A stretch of 13,077 bases of DNA. It comes from JBDTMT01 sp033764095. GTDB taxonomy: Bacteria > Desulfobacterota > Binatia > HRBIN30 > CADEER01. This document shows positions 1-6,513 of the stretch, piece by piece. The DNA is taken from NCBI GenBank assembly GCA_033764095.1, contig JANRJF010000320.1:1-13077 (forward strand), in the 5' to 3' direction. The notes under the pieces are model-generated. The model was not told where the DNA came from, did no database searches, and saw only the letters and a program-made list of their open reading frames with translations. The stretch's first letter is position 1; each line of letters opens with the position of its first letter. Both the position numbers and the translations under genes were made by a program.

Positions 1-826
1 GCGCGCGCGCCCGCCAGCGCTCGCGCAGCGCCGCCCACATGTCGCGCGCCTCGACGCGCGCCGCGCCGCGCCCGTAGGCAAACAGCAGCGCGGTGTGGGC
101 CAGGACGTTGAGCCGGCGCGGCAGGCCGCGCGCCGCGGTGATCAACAGCCCCCGCGCCGCCGGTGCGAGCAGCGCCGCCGTGCCGCCGGCCGCCGCCAGG
201 CGGTGCGCGAGGTAGCGCTGCGCCTCGCCGCGCGACAGCGGCGCCAGGGTGCAGCGACAGGCGATGCGCTCGCTGACCTGGCGCAGCTCCGGACGCGCCA
301 GGGTCGCGGCCAGCTCCGGTTGGCCGACCAGCACGATCTGCAGCAGCTTGGCCGAGTAGGTCTCGAAATTGGTCAGCAGGCGCAGCTGCTCGAAGGTGTC
401 GGGCGAGAGGTTCTGCGCCTCGTCGATGACCAGCGCCGCGATCGCGCCCTCGGCGTCGCAGCGGCGCAGGAAGTCGTGCAGCGCCTCGAGCAGCTCCAAC
501 CGGCCGCGCGCCGCGGTCGGTACGCCGAAGTCGGCGAGCGCCTGGCGCAGCAGCGCGCTGAACGAGAGCTTGGTGTGGGCCAGGTAGGCGGTGCGCACGG
601 TCGGCTCGAGATCGGCGAGCAGCGCGTAGAGCAGCGTCGTCTTGCCGGTGCCGACCTCGCCGATCAGCGTCGTCAGGCCGCGCCGTCCGGCGAGCGCCAG
701 CCGCAGGCCGGCGAGCGCCTCGGCGTGCACCGGGCTGGCGTAGAGGAAGGCGGGATCGGGCGAGAGCGAGAAGGGATCGGTGGCGAGGCCGAAGGCCTGG
801 GCGACGGCGGAGGAGGATGAGGACAT
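1..826 (-). CDS. ExeA/GspA-type AAA ATPase of an EPS locus, partial (C-terminus beyond window)
   Basis: The minus strand reads openly from about 826 to the window edge, giving 275 residues without a stop. I see an N-terminal PFSLSPDPAFLY motif (residues 18-29) typical of ExeA/GspA-like ATPases, Walker A GEVGTGKT (56-63), Walker B ALVIDEAQ (131-138), a sensor-1-like VLVGQPEL (165-172) and an arginine-containing helix LRQVSERIACR (181-191). Family members couple ATP hydrolysis to envelope assembly or secretion; the same ATPase type is a regular member of exosortase-linked EPS loci (family knowledge). It follows the chain-length gene directly. Two starts are possible. ATG at 826 gives MSSSSSAVAQAFGL and leaves a G/C palindrome in the gap. 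ATG at 871 overlaps the upstream stop as ATGA, with GAGG 7 nt before it, and would translate the palindrome as PPSENGGPGG. I prefer 826 because family proteins begin close to the FGL..DPFSL motif. The assignment is secure; the start and the end are not. Confidence 0.88.
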   Translation of the reverse strand, partial: MSSSSSAVAQAFGLATDPFSLSPDPAFLYASPVHAEALAGLRLALAGRRGLTTLIGEVGTGKTTLLYALLADLEPTVRTAYLAHTKLSFSALLRQALADFGVPTAARGRLELLEALHDFLRRCDAEGAIAALVIDEAQNLSPDTFEQLRLLTNFETYSAKLLQIVLVGQPELAATLARPELRQVSERIACRCTLAPLSRGEAQRYLAHRLAAAGGTAALLAPAARGLLITAARGLPRRLNVLAHTALLFAYGRGAARVEARDMWAALRERWRARA

Positions 827-859
827 CCCCCCCGGCCCCCCGTTTTCAGAGGGGGGGAT
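825..859. repeat. C/G-tract palindrome at the chain-length/ATPase gene junction
   Basis: ATCCCCCCC (825-833) and GGGGGGGAT (851-859) form a perfect 9-bp inverted repeat. A further CCCCCC tract (836-841) inside the loop can pair alternatively with the same G tract across GTTTTCAGA. It lies exactly where one gene ends and the next begins. The layout, C-run then C-run then TTTTCA then G-run, resembles dispersed intergenic repeats that I recall from deltaproteobacterial and cyanobacterial genomes; that resemblance is from memory, not a search. It could act as an mRNA-stabilising or attenuating hairpin inside the operon. Confidence 0.7.
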
Positions 860-867
860 CGGGCGAG

Positions 868-2364
868 TCATGACGGCACCTCGGCGAGCACTGGCACGCC
901 GGCGGCGCGCTCGGCGTCGCGGCCGCTGCGCACGGTCGGGTCGAGCAGCTCGAGCAGCAGCGCCACGGCGAGGCCGCAGCCGAGGCTCATCATCGCGCCG
1001 AGCGCCAGCAGGATGAGGCCGTGCGCGCGCTCCGGCGTCGGCGGCACCGCGGCCGGCTCGACGACGGCGACGTTGACGATGCGCGAGGCGTCGAGCGCGC
1101 TGCCGAGCCGCGCCTGCTCCTGCTTGCGGGTGTAGGTGAGATAGGCCTCGTTGGCCGCCGCCAGCTCCTGCTCCAGGCGGCTGTTCTCCGCGCCGACGTC
1201 GTCGAGGTGGGCGATCGCGGCGCGCGTCTCGTCGGCTTGCGCGCGCAGCGCCGCGACCCGCGCCCGCAACGCCGCGGCCTCGACCGTCGCGCTCGCCAGC
1301 GCCGCCTCGATCGCCTGATGGGTCGGGTTGGCGGTGGTGGTGGTCTCGGCCACCATCGCCTGCTCGGCGGCGAGCAGCCGCTTGGCGGCGCTGAGCTCGC
1401 GCTCTGCGTCGACGACGCGGCTGTTGGTCGGCGCGTAGGTGGAGAGCAGCTCGTCGCGCGCCATCTCCTTCTCCATCACGCGCGGCTTGAGAAACTGCAC
1501 CGCCTGGTTCTGCGCCCTGCGCACCTCCTGAGCGATGGTCGCCGGGTGCCTGGACAGCTCGCGCTGCAGCGACTCGACGCGGGCGTCGGCCGTCGCGAGA
1601 TCGGTGCTGGCGTTCTCCAGGCCGACGTTGAGCTCGCTCAGGCGGCCGCGCAGCACGGCGCGCTGCTCGGGGATCGAGTCGAGCCCCTCGCGCTGGAAGA
1701 ACGCCTTCTTCGCCTGCTCGGCGGCCTGCACGCGCTCGGCGAGCAGGCCGCGCTGGCCGTCGAAGAACTCGCTCGCCTGCGCCTGCTGGCCGGCGCTGGC
1801 CTGCTGGCGCAGCGCCGCGTCGACCAGGTCGTTGAGGAACGCCGCCATCCAGGTCGGGTCGACGCCGCGCTGCTTGTACGCCACCTCGATGAGGTTGGTC
1901 TTCTTGACCACCGCGACGTCGAGGTGGTCGCGCACGTCGTCCACCCACTCGTCGAGCGGCGTCGGCGCCGGCACGTCGTGCAGCGCGCGATACAGCGCGC
2001 GGCCGGCCTCGCGCGGCAGGCTGACCAGCCACGACACCCAGCCGTGCGCCGGAGCCAGGCCGGCCGCCGCCTGCGGCTCCAGCACGCGGCGGATCAGCGG
2101 CTCGCTGCGCAGCAGCTCGGCCTGCGAGTTGAGATCCTCCTCGCCGACGCGGTCGACCAGCGGCATCGCCTCGGCGTCGGGCGAGATCGAGCGCGAGCGC
2201 GTCGCCGCCACCAACAGCGTCGTGCTCGCCCGATAGGTCGGGCCGAGCACGAACGCGGCGAGCAGCATCAGCCCGACGCCGGCGCCGGCGATGCGCAGCA
2301 CCAGACCGCGGCGGCGGCGCAGCGCGTCGAGCAGATCGGGCCAGGCGAGATCGAAGTCGCGCAT
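868..2364 (-). CDS. Wzz/GumC-type polysaccharide chain-length determinant (PCP family), without kinase domain
   Basis: 498-residue inner-membrane protein that likely controls polymer length and bridges to the Wza-type export pore. There is an N-terminal membrane span (about 21-41), followed by the Wzz-type segment containing IEVAYKQRGVDPTWMAAFLN, which matches the usual I-V-Y...DP..AA..N pattern. A long Ala/Glu/Arg-rich coiled-coil region follows (about 185-420), then a proline motif PAAVPPTPERAHG and a second membrane span (about 449-472). The 24-residue cytoplasmic tail, ending GVPVLAEVPS, is the stretch that in fused proteins leads into a BY-type tyrosine kinase, but the protein stops there and has no Walker A. 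ATG at 2364 is chosen because GGAGG sits 5 nt upstream. That Shine-Dalgarno directly follows the TGA of the export gene, so the two are tightly coupled. An in-frame GTG at 2370 overlaps the ribosome site and is less likely. Length and layout fit the EpsF-like members of exosortase EPS loci. Confidence 0.9.
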   Translation of the reverse strand: MRDFDLAWPDLLDALRRRRGLVLRIAGAGVGLMLLAAFVLGPTYRASTTLLVAATRSRSISPDAEAMPLVDRVGEEDLNSQAELLRSEPLIRRVLEPQAAAGLAPAHGWVSWLVSLPREAGRALYRALHDVPAPTPLDEWVDDVRDHLDVAVVKKTNLIEVAYKQRGVDPTWMAAFLNDLVDAALRQQASAGQQAQASEFFDGQRGLLAERVQAAEQAKKAFFQREGLDSIPEQRAVLRGRLSELNVGLENASTDLATADARVESLQRELSRHPATIAQEVRRAQNQAVQFLKPRVMEKEMARDELLSTYAPTNSRVVDAERELSAAKRLLAAEQAMVAETTTTANPTHQAIEAALASATVEAAALRARVAALRAQADETRAAIAHLDDVGAENSRLEQELAAANEAYLTYTRKQEQARLGSALDASRIVNVAVVEPAAVPPTPERAHGLILLALGAMMSLGCGLAVALLLELLDPTVRSGRDAERAAGVPVLAEVPS

Positions 2365-2374
2365 GCGCACCTCC

Positions 2375-3067
2375 TCAGAAGGGCGTGATGCCGATGCCGA
2401 GGCTGTTCACCGGCACGTTGTTGCGGATGTACTGCTCGACCAGCGTGTTGACGTTGGCGATGGCGGTCTTCGGCACGTAGATCTGATCGAGCGCCTGCAG
2501 TGGGACGTCGGCCTCGGGATGCACCCCGACCTCCATCAGCGCCAGGTCGACCGCGTGGCCGCTGACGTGCCCGTCGCGGTGATGGCGGATGACCACCACC
2601 TGCGCGCGGTTGGCGGTCTTCAGGAAGCCGCCGGCGTGGTGGATGGCCTGCGACAGCGTCAGCCCGTGCAGCAGCGGCTGCACGCCCGGCGTCTCGACCT
2701 CGCCGGCGACCGACACGCGCTGCGAGGTGAAGCTCTTCACGCCGACCTTGACGCGCGGATGCGCCAGCTCCGCCGCGTACTGGCGTTCGAGCTCGGCGCT
2801 GATCTGCGCCGGCGTCTTGCCGGCCACCGACACCTCGGCGATGAGCTGCGGCGAGATCATCCCGTCGGGCCGCACCACCAGGTTGTCCTCGTTGAGCTCG
2901 GGATTGCGCTCGAAGCGCAGAGTCAACGTGTCGCCCGGCTCGACGACGTACTCGGTGACCACCTCCGGCGGCGGCGGTGGCGGATTCTGCGTGACCGTGA
3001 TGCACCCGCCGGCGCCGCCCAGCGCAAACAACGCAAGCCCGACGAGAAGACCCCGCGCACAGCTCAT
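2375..3067 (-). CDS. Wza/EpsE-type polysaccharide export lipoprotein (Poly_export + SLBB)
   Basis: 230-residue protein, likely the outer-membrane or periplasmic channel component for exopolysaccharide export. A short signal peptide (LLVGLALFALGG) ends at AGGC, so Cys22 is the probable lipidated residue, although the lipobox is loose. A proline run (29-34) follows. The Poly_export domain (about 38-112) contains YVVEPGDTLTLRF and VRPDGMISPQLIAEV, the hallmark sequences of the family. An SLBB domain (about 115-200) starts with VSVAGEVETPGVQ and includes TLSQAIHHAGGF. The protein is much shorter than E. coli Wza and lacks a long C-terminal helix, as is usual for EpsE-like members. The chosen ATG at 3067 overlaps the upstream stop as ATGA; an in-frame ATG at 3082 is the alternative. 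The stop is followed at once by the ribosome site of the chain-length gene. Confidence 0.92.
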   Translation of the reverse strand: MSCARGLLVGLALFALGGAGGCITVTQNPPPPPPEVVTEYVVEPGDTLTLRFERNPELNEDNLVVRPDGMISPQLIAEVSVAGKTPAQISAELERQYAAELAHPRVKVGVKSFTSQRVSVAGEVETPGVQPLLHGLTLSQAIHHAGGFLKTANRAQVVVIRHHRDGHVSGHAVDLALMEVGVHPEADVPLQALDQIYVPKTAIANVNTLVEQYIRNNVPVNSLGIGITPF

Positions 3068-3549
3068 AGGCGTCGCACCCATTTCTCCGGCAGCTCCACC
3101 GACGTCTGGCGCTGCAGGATCTCCATCAACACGCGCACCCGGTCGCGCGCCGTCAGCCGTTCGGTGACCACCGCGGTGAGGCCGCGGAAGGGCCCGTCGA
3201 TGATGCGCACCGCGGCGCCGTCACCCGCCGCCGGCGCGCAGCGGATGAGACCGTCCGGCCCTTCGCGCTCGCGCAGGTAGTCGATCGCCGCACTCGCCAC
3301 CGGCACCGGCTCGCCGCCGAAGGCGACGAACGCCTTGACGCCGTTGGTGCGCAGGACACGGTGCGCCTGTTCGCCGAGACTGACGCGCACGAACAGATAG
3401 CCGGGAAAGAGCGGCGCGATAGCCGCGCCCACCGCCGGCCGCGGCCATTGCGCGATGCACGGCAGGTAACTGGCGATGCCGCGTTCGGCGAGCATGGCGC
3501 GCGCCACCGGTTCGCGGTGGCGCTGGGTCTCGAGGACGTACCATTCCAC
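3064..3549 (-). CDS. Specialised NusG/RfaH-like transcription elongation factor (UpxY-type) heading the EPS operon
   Basis: 161-residue protein with an NGN domain (about 2-95: WYVLETQRHRE at the start, then LFPGYLFVRV around 47-56) and a C-terminal KOW motif (GAAVRIIDGPFRGLTAVV, 111-128). NusG paralogs bind RNA polymerase; RfaH and UpxY members are dedicated to long envelope-polysaccharide operons, where they suppress pausing and termination (family knowledge). Position as first gene of an EPS operon argues for such a dedicated factor rather than housekeeping NusG, which normally neighbours secE and ribosomal genes. I chose GTG at 3549 because GGGAGG (3556-3561) lies 6 nt upstream and the domain begins immediately. 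A longer reading from ATG 3690 adds 47 Pro/Ala/Arg-rich residues with no domain. Its stop overlaps the next start (ATGA). The target element of this factor cannot be identified from sequence alone. Confidence 0.9.
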   Translation of the reverse strand: MEWYVLETQRHREPVARAMLAERGIASYLPCIAQWPRPAVGAAIAPLFPGYLFVRVSLGEQAHRVLRTNGVKAFVAFGGEPVPVASAAIDYLREREGPDGLIRCAPAAGDGAAVRIIDGPFRGLTAVVTERLTARDRVRVLMEILQRQTSVELPEKWVRRL

Positions 3550-3555
3550 CCCGCA

Positions 3556-3561
3556 CCTCCC
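3556..3561 (-). promoter_or_regulatory. Ribosome binding site that fixes the GTG start of the NusG-like gene
   Basis: GGGAGG on the minus strand ends 6 nt before the GTG at 3549. No comparable site precedes the in-frame ATG at 3690, so this decides the start. Confidence 0.7.
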
Positions 3562-3785
3562 TGATGTCGGCGGCACCGGCCCGGCGGCCGCCGCGGCGTC
3601 GGCGCCGTCGGCCAACGGCTCCGCCCGACGATCCGGACTCCCCTTCCGGCCGTGTGGATCGTTCAGCGGGTGCTGCCGCTTCGCGTCCAATGTCGTCCGA
3701 GCGCGGGCAACCGCGCCCTATGTCCCGAACCGTCTCCGCCCCCCAGCGGAGCCGTCCTTCACTGCGTTGCGACGACGCCGAAGCG

Positions 3786-3800
3786 GCCGCGATTCGCGGC
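3786..3800. promoter_or_regulatory. Short perfect palindrome, possible operator
   Basis: GCCGCGA-T-TCGCGGC is a perfect 7-1-7 inverted repeat about 240 bp upstream of the NusG-like start. In DNA this GC-rich such repeats can arise by chance, so function is only possible. Confidence 0.3.
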
Positions 3801-3907
3801 GCGACTGCCCTCGATCACTCCGGTCGATGTCGTCATCATCGTCTCGCCTACCGTCGCGATGGTGACGTGCTGCCACTCTCGTACCAGTCCACTCGCCCTG
3901 CGCAGCG

Positions 3908-3956
3908 ACAGGTCACGCGACGCGTAGCGCGTCGCGCTGCCTGTAAGTTGAACAGG
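3908..3956. promoter_or_regulatory. Nested dyad cluster, candidate operator or leader hairpin
   Basis: CGCGACGCG (3916-3924) and CGCGTCGCG (3928-3936) form a perfect 9-bp stem around TAG. The flanks ACAGG (3908-3912) and CCTGT (3940-3944) extend the same stem across a 3x3 internal loop. A second ACAGG (3952-3956) gives CCTGT a competing partner, CCTGT-N7-ACAGG. The cluster lies near the middle of the divergent region, about 360 bp from the NusG-like start and 390 bp from the kinase start. It could be a double operator or alternative RNA structures; the sequence alone cannot tell. Confidence 0.5.
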
Positions 3957-4198
3957 GTCTGCTGGCCACGTGTGCAGCGCCATTGTGCAAACGACACGGC
4001 ACCGCGCGACGCGCGCTGCGCGCGCCGACGAGGCATATCGAAGGGACTGATGCAGCATCGGGTGCGGAGATGCACGGTGCGCGCGCTTTGCTGCGAAAAA
4101 ATCGCTGCGCGCGTGCGGCTGTGCGCGGCGCTGTGTCGGCGCGATGCGGCGGCGCGACGTCTCCGGCGCATCGCTGCGGCGAATGCGGCAGGGCCGCG

Positions 4199-4215
4199 AT
4201 GACGCCGAGCGTCAT
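4199..4215. promoter_or_regulatory. ATGACGC-N3-GCGTCAT palindrome, candidate operator upstream of the histidine kinase
   Basis: A perfect 7-bp inverted repeat with 3-bp spacer, 10 bp before the purine-rich AAGGAGG (4225-4231). Spacing and symmetry suit a dimeric DNA-binding protein. No specific regulator family can be named from the sequence. Confidence 0.4.
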
Positions 4216-4347
4216 ACACGAATGAAGGAGGACGGGCGGCGCACGTGACTGTGCGCGAGCGCCACAGGGATGTCACCGCACGGACCGCTTGCTGCATGTG
4301 CGACGCGCACTGCGCGAGGGCATGGCGCTTGCTCAACGCGGCGCCGG

Positions 4348-6339
4348 ATGACTCCGATGCGCGCTACGCCGCTCCGACTCGCGCCGCCACCGCGCCCGCT
4401 GGTGTCCGAGGCGCCGGCCGACCTGTTCACCACCGTCTTCCGCGACTCCCCGGACGGTATGCTGATCGTCGAGGCGACGAGCGGCCTGGTGCTCGACGTC
4501 AACCGCGCGGTGCGCGGCCTGCTCGGCTACGAGCCCGCCTGGCTGGTCGGCCGCCCGGTCGGCACGCTGTTCGACGCGCCGCTGGCGGAGCGCACGCGCC
4601 AGCACGGGCGCGTCGTCGAGGACCGCGAGCTGCGCCGCGTCGACGGCTCGCGCGTCACCCTGCAGTTGCGCGCCACGTTGAGCCGCTGGGGCGCGCGCGA
4701 CGTGGTGATCATCGCGCTGCGCGACGTGCGCGAGCGGCGCCGCGCCGAGGAGCGCTATCAGCGCATCTTCGAAAACAGCATCGAGGGCATCTTCCAGACC
4801 ACGCCCGACGGCCGCTACATCGCCGCCAACCCGGCGCTGGCGCGCATCTACGGCTACGACTCGCCGGCCGAGCTGATCGACCACCTGACCGACATCGCGG
4901 GACAGCTCTACGTCGACCCGGAGCGACGGCGCGAGTTCGGCCGCCGCCTGGAGGCGCGCGACGCGGTGCAGGGGTTCGAATCGCAGGTCCGGCGCCGCGA
5001 CGGCGCACTGCTGTGGATCTCGGAGAACGCGCGCGCGGTGCGCGACGCCGACGGCCGCCTCCTCTACTACGAGGGCACGGTGATCGACGTCACCGATCGC
5101 CGCCGCGCCGAGCAGGCCGAGCGCGAGGAGGCCGAGGTCGCCCACGCGCTGGCGCGCGCCGGCCAGGCGCTGATCGCGGCGATCGATTCACCCGACATCC
5201 TCGAGCGCCTGTGCGCGCTCACCGCCGAGCTGCTGGTCTGCGACTGGACGCACGCGCTGCTGTGGGAGGCCGAGGCCGACGTCTACGTGCCGGCCGCCGC
5301 CGCCGACCGATTGGCCGACGGCGTCGCACCGCGCGCGCGCCGCGTGCCGCGCAGCGTGCTGGCGCCGCTGCTCGAGCGACTGGCCGACGACGAGGTGGCG
5401 GTGCTCGACGAGCACGCCTGCAGCCAGCTGGCGCCGGCGCTGCAGCCGGGCGAGGTCCCGTGTCGCGCCGCGATCTACTTCGCCATCCGCCGCGGCGGCC
5501 GCTGTGTCGGCGTGCTGATGGCCGGCTATCGCATCCATTCCGAGCCGTTCACCACCGCCCAGGTGCGCGTCGCGCGCGGCGTCGCGCATCTCGCCGCGGT
5601 CGCGCTGGAGCACGCGCGGCTGCTCGACGAGCTGGCGCGCGCCAATCGGCTCAAGTCGGAGTTCGTCGCCACCATGTCGCACGAGCTGCGCACGCCGCTG
5701 AACATCATCCTCGGCTACACCGACCTGCTGCGCGAGCGCGTCATCGGGCCGCTGTCGGTCGAGCAGACCGAGATCCTCTCGCGCATGGCGCGCAGCGGCG
5801 GCGAGCTGCTCGAGCTGATCAACGCGACGCTCGACCTCAGCCGGCTGGAGTCGGGGCGCCTGCCGATCGACATCGGGCCGCTGCCGCTCGAGGGGCTGCT
5901 GCGGCAGATCGACGTCGAGACGCTGGAGCTGCTGCGCGACAAACCGGCGGTGACGCTGCGCTGGCATCTGGTCGCGGCGCCGAGCCTGGTGCACACCGAC
6001 GCGGCGAAGCTCAAGGTGGTGTTGAAGAACCTGATCAACAACGCGGTGAAGTTCACCGAGCAGGGCGAGATCCTGGTCAGCGTCGTCCGCCAGGGCGCCG
6101 GCGTCGAGTTCAGCGTCGCCGACACCGGCATCGGCATCAGCCACGACGCGCTGCCGATCATCTTCGAGGCCTTCCGCCAGGCGGACGGCTCGATGACGCG
6201 CCGCTTCGGTGGGGTCGGCCTCGGCCTGCACGTCGTGCAGCGCCTGGTGACGTTGCTCGGCGGCACGGTCGGCGTCACCAGCACCCCCGGCAGCGGCTCC
6301 ACCTTCCGCGTCTGGTTGCCGATCGCGCGCCAGTCGTAG
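4348..6339 (+). CDS. Soluble sensor histidine kinase, PAS-PAS-GAF-HisKA-HATPase_c
   Basis: 663-residue cytoplasmic kinase with no membrane span or signal peptide. Domains in order: PAS (about 26-128, LFTTVFRDSPDGMLIVEATSG), PAS (137-250, RYQRIFENSIEGIFQTTPDG), GAF (about 265-422), HisKA with MSHELRTPLNIILGY and phospho-acceptor His445, and HATPase_c with N box NLINNAVKF, G1 DTGIGIS, F box FEAFRQAD and G2 GGVGLGL. All catalytic boxes are intact. It should autophosphorylate in response to an intracellular signal and pass phosphate to a response regulator encoded elsewhere, since none is adjacent. The start is uncertain: ATG 4270 is in frame, but its first 26 codons have poor third-position bias, so ATG 4348 is preferred. 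Neither has a good ribosome site. It is divergent from the EPS operon, so it could control it, but that is only inference from position. Confidence 0.9.
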   Translation: MTPMRATPLRLAPPPRPLVSEAPADLFTTVFRDSPDGMLIVEATSGLVLDVNRAVRGLLGYEPAWLVGRPVGTLFDAPLAERTRQHGRVVEDRELRRVDGSRVTLQLRATLSRWGARDVVIIALRDVRERRRAEERYQRIFENSIEGIFQTTPDGRYIAANPALARIYGYDSPAELIDHLTDIAGQLYVDPERRREFGRRLEARDAVQGFESQVRRRDGALLWISENARAVRDADGRLLYYEGTVIDVTDRRRAEQAEREEAEVAHALARAGQALIAAIDSPDILERLCALTAELLVCDWTHALLWEAEADVYVPAAAADRLADGVAPRARRVPRSVLAPLLERLADDEVAVLDEHACSQLAPALQPGEVPCRAAIYFAIRRGGRCVGVLMAGYRIHSEPFTTAQVRVARGVAHLAAVALEHARLLDELARANRLKSEFVATMSHELRTPLNIILGYTDLLRERVIGPLSVEQTEILSRMARSGGELLELINATLDLSRLESGRLPIDIGPLPLEGLLRQIDVETLELLRDKPAVTLRWHLVAAPSLVHTDAAKLKVVLKNLINNAVKFTEQGEILVSVVRQGAGVEFSVADTGIGISHDALPIIFEAFRQADGSMTRRFGGVGLGLHVVQRLVTLLGGTVGVTSTPGSGSTFRVWLPIARQS

Positions 6340-6375
6340 CGCGCGTTGGGCCACGGCTTCCTCCGACACGATGAC

Positions 6376-6454
6376 GTAGCGCGGCCCGCCGTGGCCGCTC
6401 TCGTCTCTCTCCTACACGCTCGGAAGACGGAGCGGCCGCGGAGGGCCGCGCTAC
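6376..6454. repeat. Long inverted repeat, REP-like element or terminator after the histidine kinase
   Basis: The arms 6376-6400 and 6430-6454 are 25 nt each and complementary except at two positions. They begin GTAGCGCGGCCC and end GGGCCGCGCTAC. Inside, CGTCT (6402-6406) and AGACG (6425-6429) prolong the stem after one bulged base. There is no T tract, so it is not a canonical intrinsic terminator. A GGCCACGGC segment (6349-6357) just after the kinase stop can instead pair with GCCGTGGCC (6388-6396) in the left arm, giving mutually exclusive structures. Confidence 0.7.
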
Positions 6455-6482
6455 CAACCACTCGGCGCGCACCGATCGCGGC

Positions 6483-6513
6483 CATTCCGCCGGCTGATGC
6501 GGCAGGCGGAATG
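6483..6513. repeat. Perfect 9-bp hairpin
   Basis: CATTCCGCC (6483-6491) and GGCGGAATG (6505-6513) flank a 13-nt loop. It sits 29 bp after the larger inverted repeat. There is no downstream T run. It may act as an additional transcript end or belong to the same repeat insertion. Confidence 0.5.

Larger units (their letters stand above)
3562..4347. other. Divergent intergenic region between EPS operon and histidine kinase
   Basis: About 790 bp without a supportable gene. All frames here translate to Arg/Ala/Cys-rich text with uneven codon use, unlike the flanking genes. It contains several dyads: CTCCGC/GCGGAG (3734-3739 / 3746-3751), GCCGCGA-T-TCGCGGC (3786-3800), a nested cluster at 3908-3956 and ATGACGC-CGA-GCGTCAT at 4199-4215. 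An AAGGAGG sequence at 4225-4231 has no correctly spaced start for the kinase frame. I found no convincing sigma-70 or sigma-54 promoter on either strand. It presumably carries the promoters of both divergent units and a long leader for the NusG-like gene. Confidence 0.6.

Noticed and set aside
1021..3280. Long plus-strand open frames opposite the chain-length and export genes
   Set aside because: Same shadow effect; no motif, no ribosome site, and the minus-strand proteins are unmistakable.
3550..3690. N-terminal extension of the NusG-like protein to ATG 3690
   Set aside because: It adds low-complexity residues, lacks a ribosome site, and the GTG at 3549 has an ideal GGGAGG and starts right at the NGN domain.
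3845..3862. RfaH ops-like GACGGTAGGC on the minus strand in the NusG-like leader
   Set aside because: Only the core CGGTAG matches; a six-base match in about 800 bp of GC-rich DNA is expected by chance.
3962..3976. TGGCCACGTGTGCA as a sigma-54 promoter
   Set aside because: The GG-to-GC distance is two bases too short for a -24/-12 promoter.
4270..4347. First 26 codons of the kinase frame as real coding sequence
   Set aside because: Third-position G/C is only about half here, unlike the rest of the gene, and there is no domain or ribosome site; kept as an alternative start only.
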